Part shown: positions 1 to 4,988 of the stretch, piece after piece
Layout: the number at the start of each line of letters is the position of its first letter
Numbering within the stretch: the first letter of the stretch is position 1
Source of the DNA: an uncultured Rhizobiaceae group bacterium
GTDB taxonomy: Bacteria; Pseudomonadota; Alphaproteobacteria; Rhizobiales; Rhizobiaceae
Assembly (NCBI GenBank): GCA_937951455.1
Contig: CALFBU010000091.1
Location: forward strand, 1 to 6,230
DNA length: 6,230 nucleotides
Direction of reading: 5' to 3'
Program-made: the position numbers and the translations under genes
Notes under the pieces: generated by a model
The model's input: only the letters and a program-made list of their open reading frames with translations
Told to the model about the DNA's origin: nothing
The model's database searches: none

Positions 1-285
1 AAAAAGGTCCGGAAGAATCCCATCAAAGCTAACAGGAACATTACTTTCACCGTCCGTCACAACAAAGGATATGTTTGTATCTTTTGTAACAACACTGCCA
101 TCTGCGACGAGGCCACCAATTCTGAAATTTTGGCCTGGTGATACTTTTGTACCGCTTAGCACTTCAGTTGGATCATAGAAAAAGACAATTTCATCACGCA
201 GCGCAACACTCACTAAAAATATAGCCAGCCCGATTACTGCGCCGATTACGCCTATACCGGCAAATCGTTTTTGCTTACGTGTCAT
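1..285 (-). CDS. ccmE: Cytochrome c maturation protein CcmE (CycJ), N-terminal part
   Basis: Periplasmic, membrane-anchored heme chaperone of System I cytochrome c maturation. CcmE binds heme covalently and passes it to the CcmF/CcmH ligation complex. The 95 codons in the window give a short basic N-terminus (MTRKQKR), one membrane helix at about residues 8-29, then the start of the OB-fold domain with typical family segments: ALRDEIVFFYDPTE near 28-41, NFRIGGLVADGSV near 53-65, and VPVSFDGILPDLF at the window edge. The heme-binding histidine lies in the missing C-terminal part, so it cannot be checked. The start is fixed by a 4-nt ATGA overlap with the ccmI stop and a GGTGAG ribosome-binding site 5 nt upstream, so translation is probably coupled to ccmI. 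The reading frame is open to position 1, so the gene is cut by the window, not broken. Confidence 0.95.
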   Translation of the reverse strand, partial: MTRKQKRFAGIGVIGAVIGLAIFLVSVALRDEIVFFYDPTEVLSGTKVSPGQNFRIGGLVADGSVVTKDTNISFVVTDGESNVPVSFDGILPDLF

Positions 286-1418
286 TGGTTCTCACCGTTT
301 AGGGTTGTCGAGTTATTAATTATAATGTCTTCCAGAGTTTGCATGAAAGCATTGTCGTCAGAAAAATGCTTTTGTGCATTTGCCAAAGCGATTTGCGCAT
401 CTTCTTTTCTATCTAAAACCATATAAGAGGTTATAAGCCTTTGCCAACCCAGCTTATCGTCTGGGTCTTCTTGTAATTTCTCAGATAGATTAGAAACCAT
501 CTGACCAATCATTTCCAATCGGTCCTCCGAACTCATATCTTGCGCTGCTTCAAGAGTCTCTTCATCAAGCGCTGGTAAAGGCACCGCAGTATTTTCAAGT
601 GTTTTGAGTTCCGCAATGCGCGACTCAATTACAGGGATCCATTCTTCATCGCCTTTTGCTTTATCAAGCATGGCTTGCCAAATCCGCATGGTCTCATCAG
701 GATTGTCACTCTGTAATGCAATGATACCAGTATAAAATATTGCTGCTGCATTCTCTTTATCCAGTTCAAGTATGCGAGAGACAAGCTGTTGCGCTTTTGC
801 ATTCACTTGACCCTGATTTTTTTCTATGTGCGCATCAGCTAATTTTAACAAAAATTCAGGACTGTCACCTTCAACACGTAAAACATTTTCATAGGCATTC
901 ATTGCATCATCAAAACGTCCCATCCGCATGTAAACGGGTGCAATAACTTTCCATCCATTTGTGTCATCCGGATTGCTTGCAAGGCGCTTTTCAGCAACAG
1001 CAACAAGCTCTTCTATAGAAGGCTCACCATCTGAATTTTCAGCAACAGCGGTTGATAACGCCTCTTGTGGAGAACCAACTGAAAGATAAAACGGCAATGA
1101 AGACAAAGGAAGAAATAGTGCGGCAATAATTACCAAGATTTTGTTCGTAGAGCTCACCTTCAGCGGTCGGGTATTTTCAGTTGCCTTAATCAGTCGACGC
1201 GCTTCATCCGCCCTTGCAGCCTGCGCAGATATCTCATCCAATCTGCCAAGCTCAACGTCTTTGTCTATTTCTGATAAACGTGCTTTATAAAGCGTTTGCT
1301 CACTGTCAACTTCACTTCTAGAGGACACAGTTCTGCGCAACAGAGGGTAGCACACAAACCCCATTGCGATTGCAGTCAACAAACCAGTGATAATCCAAAA
1401 CGCCATAGGAAAATTCAT
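282..1418 (-). CDS. ccmI: Cytochrome c maturation protein CcmI (CycH)
   Basis: Apocytochrome c chaperone of System I. CcmI holds unfolded apocytochrome c in the periplasm and presents it to the CcmF/CcmH heme-ligation module. The 378-aa product has the family layout: a first membrane helix at residues 6-27, a cytoplasmic stretch with a leucine-zipper-like helix (about 40-80, EIDKDVELGRL then DEARRLI), a second membrane helix at about 93-113, and a long periplasmic part. TPR-like helices are visible at about 133-260 (for example NGWKVIAPVYMRMGRFDDAM at 154-173) and again at about 302-350. Length is normal for rhizobial CycH. The start at 1418 has only a weak AGAAG site 8 nt upstream, and the in-frame Met5 has no better one. 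It is the first gene of the ccm operon and overlaps ccmE by 4 nt. In Rhizobium leguminosarum the cycHJKL operon is also needed for high-affinity iron acquisition (established knowledge). Confidence 0.93.
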   Translation of the reverse strand: MNFPMAFWIITGLLTAIAMGFVCYPLLRRTVSSRSEVDSEQTLYKARLSEIDKDVELGRLDEISAQAARADEARRLIKATENTRPLKVSSTNKILVIIAALFLPLSSLPFYLSVGSPQEALSTAVAENSDGEPSIEELVAVAEKRLASNPDDTNGWKVIAPVYMRMGRFDDAMNAYENVLRVEGDSPEFLLKLADAHIEKNQGQVNAKAQQLVSRILELDKENAAAIFYTGIIALQSDNPDETMRIWQAMLDKAKGDEEWIPVIESRIAELKTLENTAVPLPALDEETLEAAQDMSSEDRLEMIGQMVSNLSEKLQEDPDDKLGWQRLITSYMVLDRKEDAQIALANAQKHFSDDNAFMQTLEDIIINNSTTLNGENQ

Positions 1419-1433
1419 ACAGATAACTTCTGT
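1419..1433 (-). repeat. Small inverted repeat directly before the ccmI start
   Basis: The arms ACAGA and TCTGT are separated by 5 nt and end immediately before the ATG. In RNA the 5-bp stem would include the weak AGAAG ribosome-binding site, so it could reduce ccmI translation. Five-base arms arise often by chance, so the functional reading is tentative. Confidence 0.3.
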
Positions 1434-1456
1434 AAAATAAAAGCTAAATAGGGAGG

Positions 1457-1486
1457 ATTATCGGCTCGATGGACGCTTTGCCACAA
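1457..1486 (-). promoter_or_regulatory. Possible promoter of the ccmI-ccmE operon
   Basis: On the minus strand, TTGTGG (1481-1486) and GATAAT (1457-1462) are separated by 18 nt, resembling sigma-70 -35 and -10 boxes. Transcription would begin near 1450 and leave a leader of about 32 nt before the ccmI ATG. This lies in the 94-nt gap between the lipoprotein gene and ccmI, where a promoter is expected. It rests on motif matching by eye only. Confidence 0.35.
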
Positions 1487-1512
1487 TCAACTTTTTGCGA
1501 GAAATTTTGAAG

Positions 1513-1980
1513 CTAGCTTAAAGTTTGCCAGGTTCCATCAGGGTTTCTACACGCAGTGCCACTTGCTTCCTGCGGTGTGCCGTCAATATAGATAGTATGA
1601 GTATAGCGACGACAATTTTGGCTTCCTACCTGATAGGGCTGTTGAGGAACGACTTGCCCATAAGTCCCGTTGGTGCCTTGCCATGCGACAGGCTGGCCGG
1701 CATTGCCACGCTCCAACGCATTATATTCGGCAGCAAGTGCGGCTTCCTTACTGCGATTGTCCAGACTTTTGCCGATGTTGCCACCAATAACACCACCGAC
1801 CAAAGCACCAGCAATTGTTGCAGCGACACGGCCTGAGCCACCACCAACTTGATTACCAAGAACGCCGCCTGCTATTGCGCCACCAGCCTGACCAATGGTC
1901 TGGTTACTAGCTTGACAGCCGACCAAAAAGAGCGTGCCCGACAAAATAGTGATAATAAGCGGAGCTTTTGTTTTGCGCAT
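1513..1980 (-). CDS. Glycine-zipper outer-membrane lipoprotein, 17 kDa surface antigen / COG4520 type
   Basis: Small exported lipoprotein of the family named after the rickettsial 17-kDa surface antigen, common in alphaproteobacteria; its exact role is not settled. With the start at 1980 it is 155 aa. A basic N-terminus and hydrophobic segment end in the lipobox LVGC, with Cys22 as lipidation site. A glycine-zipper region follows at about 29-75 (for example QAGGAIAGGVLGNQVGGG and AGALVGGVIGGNIG), which packs as a membrane helical hairpin. The C-terminal domain has two cysteines and the family ending TACRNPDGTWQ. An in-frame ATG at 2001 would add seven residues, but it has no ribosome-binding site and lies at or upstream of the predicted transcription start. 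The ATG at 1980 has AAAGGA 8 nt upstream. The gene sits alone between feuQ and ccmI. Confidence 0.88.
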   Translation of the reverse strand: MRKTKAPLIITILSGTLFLVGCQASNQTIGQAGGAIAGGVLGNQVGGGSGRVAATIAGALVGGVIGGNIGKSLDNRSKEAALAAEYNALERGNAGQPVAWQGTNGTYGQVVPQQPYQVGSQNCRRYTHTIYIDGTPQEASGTACRNPDGTWQTLS

Positions 1981-2003
1981 CTTGGTTTTCCTTTGTTCCA
2001 TAC

Positions 2004-2033
2004 ATTATGCAGGGTGTATGTTTAAAATGTCTA
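2004..2033 (-). promoter_or_regulatory. Probable promoter of the surface-antigen lipoprotein gene
   Basis: TAGACA (2028-2033) and CATAAT (2004-2009) lie 18 nt apart on the minus strand, in the gap after feuQ. Initiation would fall near 1997, placing the preferred ATG at 1980 and its AAAGGA site (1989-1994) just inside the transcript. The fit with the independently chosen start codon is mild support. Not tested against a promoter model. Confidence 0.42.
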
Positions 2034-2058
2034 AATTAGGAATTCTTTATGACCATTT

Positions 2059-3432
2059 TTAAGTATCTTTTCTTCCAGGCAGAAGTACAAGTGCTTTCAC
2101 CCCCCCCATCTTGGACTTTGAGAGTTTAAAGCTCCCCTCGTACTCATCTACGATATCGCGAACAATTGACAACCCTAAGCCCCAGCCGACTTTGCCTTCA
2201 TCAACCCGCCCACCACGCTTTTCAGCTTTTTTAATATCTTGCGCAGACATTCCCAAGCCGTCGTCTTCAACGGTTATTTCCAATCGACCCTTATTAATTC
2301 TAGCGCTTATTTTCACAGCAGATTTTGCATATTTTGCAGCGTTTTCTATGAGATTCCCAAAAATTTCCTGGAGGTCATGTTCTTCGCCTTCGAAAATCAA
2401 TCCTTCGTCATCAAAATCACTATCGATGTCTGTTGCAGGATTAAGCTTTGCAACCACGCTGCATAGTTTTTCAAGCACGGGATAAAGTGGCGTATTTGCG
2501 ATGGAGGTTGAGCTTCTGGCAGAAATACGCGCACGATCCAGATAAACTTGAACCTGATTACGCATCGTATCAACTTGCTCTTTAAAGATTGGTTGTTGTT
2601 TTTTGGGCAGTTTTTGCAGCTCATTTTGCATCACTGCTAGCGGTGTTTTTAGTGAATGCGCAAGATTGCCCACTTGCGTTCTGGCACGCTCAACAATAGT
2701 TGTGTTTGACTCAATAAGTGCATTGGTCTGCGCAATCAATGGCTCAATCTCATCGGGATATTCACCATCAATTCGAGTAGCCTCACCCGTGCGAACTTTT
2801 CCTAGAGTCTCAACTGCTTTGGAAATAGGTTTGAGGCCCAAGCGCACCAAAAGGTAGGTTGCGGTTACGATGGATAGCGCGAAAATGGAAAGTATCAACG
2901 CTAGGCGTCTTGTAAAACTCGCAATTTCTTCATTTAAAGAACTTTTATTGGCGGTAATTCTGAAGCTGTAAAGTTCATCGCCTTCGCCCAGGAAAACTTG
3001 CGCTTCGAGACCTTGCAGCGTTTGACCGGTTTTGTCTTTCAATTCGAAGCTACGTTGAAACGTCTGATCCAGTTCAACGGCAGATGGGATCGTAATTGTT
3101 TGATCTGAAAGTGAGATACTTGCAATTCTTGAAGATTGTTCACCTACTTTTTCGACCGACCAGTAATAGCCACTATCAAACAGATTATATCTGGAGTCGC
3201 CGAGATCTGGCAGCCCCATCAAGACACCGTTTTTGTCAACTTCAAACGTTCCCATAAGGTTGAAAATGTTCGCGACCAAGACTTCATTTAATCGCGCTTC
3301 AGAGTTTTTTCGGTACTCTTCAGAAATTACAAAAGCAACAATGACAACGCCAATGATCGCAGCCAAGGAAGATAATATAAAAAGCCGTGAAGCAAGTGTA
3401 TTTGGTAAGAACTTTAGGTTGAACAGGTTCAT
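2059..3432 (-). CDS. feuQ: Sensor histidine kinase, FeuQ type (PhoQ-like)
   Basis: Inner-membrane sensor kinase, partner of the response regulator directly upstream. The 457 aa contain membrane helix 1 at about 15-36, a periplasmic sensor domain at about 37-175, membrane helix 2 at about 176-197, a HAMP-like linker at about 198-250, and a dimerisation/phosphotransfer region with the H-box NLAHSLKTPL (phospho-accepting His259). The GHKL ATPase domain has an N-box around 353-369 (FGNLIENAAKYA, Asn360 and Asn364), a G1 box DDGLG (390-394) and a G2 box GWGLGLSIV (416-424). All catalytic motifs are intact, so it should be active. The ATG overlaps the regulator stop by 4 nt (ATGA). In Sinorhizobium meliloti FeuPQ controls ndvA, needed for cyclic glucan export, and in R. 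leguminosarum feuQ affects iron uptake (established knowledge). The symbol rests on motifs plus gene order. Eight consecutive G code for residues 442-445. Confidence 0.88.
   Translation of the reverse strand: MNLFNLKFLPNTLASRLFILSSLAAIIGVVIVAFVISEEYRKNSEARLNEVLVANIFNLMGTFEVDKNGVLMGLPDLGDSRYNLFDSGYYWSVEKVGEQSSRIASISLSDQTITIPSAVELDQTFQRSFELKDKTGQTLQGLEAQVFLGEGDELYSFRITANKSSLNEEIASFTRRLALILSIFALSIVTATYLLVRLGLKPISKAVETLGKVRTGEATRIDGEYPDEIEPLIAQTNALIESNTTIVERARTQVGNLAHSLKTPLAVMQNELQKLPKKQQPIFKEQVDTMRNQVQVYLDRARISARSSTSIANTPLYPVLEKLCSVVAKLNPATDIDSDFDDEGLIFEGEEHDLQEIFGNLIENAAKYAKSAVKISARINKGRLEITVEDDGLGMSAQDIKKAEKRGGRVDEGKVGWGLGLSIVRDIVDEYEGSFKLSKSKMGGVKALVLLPGRKDT
2100..2107 (-). repeat. Run of eight G in the feuQ coding strand
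   Basis: The plus strand reads eight C, so the feuQ codons for Met442-Gly-Gly-Val445 are ATG GGG GGG GTG. Loss of one G gives ATG GGG GGG TGA, an immediate stop that removes the last 13 residues. Gain of one G replaces them with an unrelated tail ending at a TAA at 2036-2038. Confidence 0.95.
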
Positions 3433-4091
3433 TCTGTCTCTTGCAAACGGTACCCAAGACCACGAACGGTTTCAACAAAATCCGTATTCAACTTCTTGCG
3501 TAACCTGCCAACAAATACTTCGATGGTATTTGAATCTTTGTCGAAGTCTTGATCATACAGGTGTTCTGTGAGTTCTGTGCGTGAAATAATTTCGCCTGGG
3601 TGATGCAACAAGTAAGATAACAGTCGCAATTCATGGGACGTTAATTTTACAGGCTTTTCCTTGTACGTCACTTTTGACGTTCGCGTATCCAGCACGATGT
3701 CACCGCAAACCAATTCAGAAGACGCATGTCCGCTTGAACGTCGAATAAGCGCGCGCAAACGAGCCAAAACTTCTTCAATGTGAAAAGGCTTTGCAAGATA
3801 ATCATCGGCACCTGCATCGATGCCAGAGACCTTATCGCTCCAACGATCTCTTGCGGTCAGCATCAGGACAGGCATCTTGCGGTCAGCCTTGCGCCAATTT
3901 TCAAGAACCGTAATGCCGTCCATAAGCGGTAGTCCAATATCAAGAATAACCGCATCATATGGCTCGGTATCACCTAGAAAGTGACCTTCTTCGCCATCAT
4001 GCGCTTTATCGACGACATAACCTGCTTCCAGACATGCCTCTTCAAGCTGACGGTTTAGTTCCGGATCATCTTCAACAATTAAAATGCGCAA
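3429..4091 (-). CDS. feuP: Response regulator, OmpR/PhoP family, FeuP type
   Basis: DNA-binding regulator paired with the downstream kinase. From the TTG at 4091 it is 220 aa, the usual size for this family. The receiver domain spans about 1-115: MRILIVEDD with acidic residues Asp8 and Asp9, phospho-acceptor Asp51 in ILDIGLPLMDG, Thr79 in LMLTARD and Lys101 in AKPFH. The winged-helix domain covers about 125-217, with HELRLLSYLLHHPGEIISR, the recognition-helix region NTIEVFVGRLRKKL and the ending VRGLGYRL. The TTG start is preferred because the conserved receiver strand begins there and AGGAA sits 6 nt upstream. A longer frame from 4181 would overlap feuN by 71 nt and add 30 unconserved residues. 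The stop overlaps the kinase ATG (ATGA), and the gap from feuN is 19 nt, so feuN-feuP-feuQ reads as one operon. FeuP naming rests on context as well as sequence. Confidence 0.9.
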   Translation of the reverse strand: MRILIVEDDPELNRQLEEACLEAGYVVDKAHDGEEGHFLGDTEPYDAVILDIGLPLMDGITVLENWRKADRKMPVLMLTARDRWSDKVSGIDAGADDYLAKPFHIEEVLARLRALIRRSSGHASSELVCGDIVLDTRTSKVTYKEKPVKLTSHELRLLSYLLHHPGEIISRTELTEHLYDQDFDKDSNTIEVFVGRLRKKLNTDFVETVRGLGYRLQETE

Positions 4092-4110
4092 CTTATATTC
4101 CTGATAAATC

Positions 4111-4350
4111 TTATGGATTAAATTTTTTAACAACGACACGGGGTGGTTGGCTGCCTGATGAAATTTTAATTCTAGCCTCACAAGTCACCTTTCCATTGCT
4201 GCCCTGCTTGGATTTTACTGATAGCAAAGTAGCATTTGGATCATTATTTACCATTGCGCGCGCCGCATTACTACATGCATCGGCATACGCTGATGTCGTT
4301 GATAAGGGCAACATGAAAGCCATGGCCAATATGAGTGCTGTTAATTTCAT
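4111..4350 (-). CDS. feuN: Small periplasmic protein, probable FeuN-like modulator of FeuQ
   Basis: 79-aa exported protein. A Sec signal peptide (MKLTALILAMAFMLPLSTTS) with likely cleavage after AYA (residues 21-23) leaves a mature chain of about 56 residues. That chain contains Cys26 and Cys57, a possible disulfide, and the basic C-terminal strand PRVVVKKFNP. It lies 19 nt upstream of the response regulator and should be cotranscribed with it. In Sinorhizobium meliloti, FeuN is a periplasmic protein of similar size (about 83 aa) encoded immediately upstream of feuP, and it holds back FeuQ-dependent signalling (established knowledge). I assign the symbol from position, size and export signal, not from an alignment. 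The start is the only ATG that preserves the signal peptide, yet no clear ribosome-binding site precedes it (TAAAATCTCC then ATG). An unrelated PepSY-like small sensor accessory protein is the main alternative. Confidence 0.7.
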   Translation of the reverse strand: MKLTALILAMAFMLPLSTTSAYADACSNAARAMVNNDPNATLLSVKSKQGSNGKVTCEARIKISSGSQPPRVVVKKFNP

Positions 4351-4366
4351 GGAGATTTTATAACAC

Positions 4367-4380
4367 GGTTCTTCTGAACC
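4367..4380. repeat. Inverted repeat upstream of feuN
   Basis: GGTTC and GAACC arms flank a 4-nt loop. The repeat lies 17 nt upstream of the feuN ATG. No T-run follows on the minus strand, so it is not a standard terminator. It could be a protein-binding site or a 5'-end hairpin of the feuNPQ transcript if that begins near 4382. Confidence 0.4.
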
Positions 4381-4388
4381 AAAAATGA

Positions 4389-4417
4389 ATAATATTTGAA
4401 TTCAACTACATGCTTAA
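4389..4417 (-). promoter_or_regulatory. Weak candidate promoter for feuN-feuP-feuQ
   Basis: TTAAGC (4412-4417) and TATTAT (4389-4394) are 17 nt apart on the minus strand, overlapping the end of the upstream lipoprotein gene. The spacer contains the perfect palindrome TTGAATTCAA (4396-4405), a possible operator. The -35 match is poor, so this is only the best candidate in a 63-nt gap. Confidence 0.25.
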
Positions 4418-4629
4418 TTGCATAGTTTAAACCAAACTGCGTTATGCTGTTTTATCTGCTGAATGGTTTCAACCGTATCTTGTTGGGACCATGTGATTGG
4501 CAAATACGCTGTGCGATGCCAATCAAATGTCTTAGTCTCGCCTGTACCCATCGTCTGACATGATATCATCAGCGGCAACAGACTTGCGAGCAGCCATCCT
4601 TGCCTGAAGTGCTTTTTGAAGTTTTTCAT
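4414..4629 (-). CDS. Probable outer-membrane spanin (Rz1-like lipoprotein), nested start
   Basis: 71-aa lipoprotein predicted to sit in the inner leaflet of the outer membrane and pair with the upstream gene's product to fuse the membranes at the last step of phage-type lysis. The signal segment (MKNFKKHFRQGW, then LLASLLPLMISC) ends in a lipobox-like MISC with Cys24. The mature 48 residues hold FDWHRTAYLPITWS, QQIKQHNAVWFKLC and a penultimate cysteine, resembling short lipoproteins next to lysis genes in alphaproteobacterial phages (recognised by pattern, not alignment). The gene starts 98 nt before the upstream stop, in the +1 frame, the classic Rz/Rz1 arrangement. The frame is open upstream to an ATG at 4704, but that would put 25 Lys-rich residues before the signal peptide, so I chose the ATG at 4629, which has only a weak GAAG site. 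Confidence 0.68.
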   Translation of the reverse strand: MKNFKKHFRQGWLLASLLPLMISCQTMGTGETKTFDWHRTAYLPITWSQQDTVETIQQIKQHNAVWFKLCN

Positions 4630-4756
4630 AAGCTTCAGCTTTTTTGTCTTTGTCAATTTCGACTTGGCTTTGTTTATTTGATTTGTATTTTTCAAAGACA
4701 CCAAGGATGATAGAAATTAAATTGAAAAGTGAGTTCAACAAGCCAACCATCGCCAA
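4532..4756 (-). CDS. Probable inner-membrane spanin (Rz-like), membrane helix plus coiled coil
   Basis: 74-aa protein with one N-terminal membrane helix (about residues 4-21, GLLNSLFNLISIILGVFE), a charged helical stretch of about 22-62 rich in Lys, Glu and Gln that looks like a coiled coil, and a polar tail ending DDGYRRD. That is the layout of an i-spanin. It follows the holin-like gene by 8 nt, and its last 98 nt overlap the lipoprotein gene in another frame. The first codon is uncertain: TTG at 4756 has AAAGG at a spacing of 5 nt, while the ATG at 4750 (two residues shorter) has the same site at 11 nt. It is short for an Rz protein, and a small single-helix membrane protein of other function is possible. 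The paired lipoprotein is the main argument for the spanin reading. Confidence 0.62.
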   Translation of the reverse strand: MAMVGLLNSLFNLISIILGVFEKYKSNKQSQVEIDKDKKAEAYEKLQKALQARMAARKSVAADDIMSDDGYRRD

Positions 4757-4764
4757 GGATACCT

Positions 4765-4971
4765 TTAGGAAATAATTTCAGTTGCTGAAAGTCTTCCATA
4801 TATGGCAATCATTGCTCCCACTGCACCGACAAATTGTATCATCGCATCTGCGATGTCAGACTGGGCTGTTGTATCGATCGAGATACCCAATGCGCCAACC
4901 ATGGAAGCCGCCACTGCGAGCAGAGCACCCCATACAGTTTTTGACTGATACCATTGCTTTTCTTCAACCAT
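4765..4971 (-). CDS. Phage/GTA holin-like protein with two membrane helices
   Basis: 68-aa membrane protein. A short charged N-terminus with WYQSKTVWGALL, typical of small proteins in phage lysis regions, leads into helix 1 (about 12-30). A polar loop DTTAQSDIAD (33-42) separates it from helix 2 (about 43-58, ending AIYGR) and a short tail. Two helices with a polar turn fit a class II-like holin, which would form lesions in the cytoplasmic membrane and time lysis. The start at 4971 has AAGGA 7 nt upstream, and the gene begins 17 nt after the GTA tail gene stop, so it is very likely cotranscribed with it. The assignment comes from size, topology, the SKTVWG pattern and its neighbours; no endolysin is visible next to it. 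Confidence 0.68.
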   Translation of the reverse strand: MVEEKQWYQSKTVWGALLAVAASMVGALGISIDTTAQSDIADAMIQFVGAVGAMIAIYGRLSATEIIS

Positions 4972-4988
4972 TATATGTTCCTTTTTGT

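Noticed and set aside
1510..1519. Perfect palindrome AAGCTAGCTT at the end of the lipoprotein gene
   Set aside because: It has no loop and no following T-run, so it is not a terminator. A 10-bp palindrome in AT-rich sequence is not remarkable alone.
1525..1836. Plus-strand open frames opposite the lipoprotein gene, and similar plus-strand frames opposite feuQ, ccmI and the tail gene
   Set aside because: They are antisense to well-supported genes, have low-complexity or unrecognisable translations, and show no convincing start signals.
1626..1859. 77-aa minus-strand frame inside the lipoprotein gene
   Set aside because: It is an alternative frame of a recognised gene with no export signal or family pattern. 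The main frame has a lipobox, glycine zipper and conserved C-terminus.
1513..2001. 162-aa version of the surface-antigen lipoprotein
   Set aside because: The ATG at 2001 has no ribosome-binding site and lies at or before the predicted transcription start. The ATG at 1980 has AAAGGA at a spacing of 8 nt.
2397..2624. 75-aa minus-strand frame inside feuQ
   Set aside because: It lies wholly within the kinase core in another frame, with no recognisable feature.
3429..4181. 250-aa version of the response regulator
   Set aside because: It overlaps the feuN-like gene and adds 30 residues before a receiver domain that starts cleanly at the TTG with a good ribosome-binding site.
4367..4380. GGTTC/GAACC hairpin as a transcription terminator for the GTA/lysis operon
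   Set aside because: On the transcribed strand the T-run precedes the stem rather than following it, and the stem is only 5 bp.
4414..4704. Longer 96-aa version of the lysis lipoprotein starting at 4704
   Set aside because: It would place 25 Lys-rich residues before a well-formed lipoprotein signal peptide. The internal ATG at 4629 gives a standard signal at the N-terminus.
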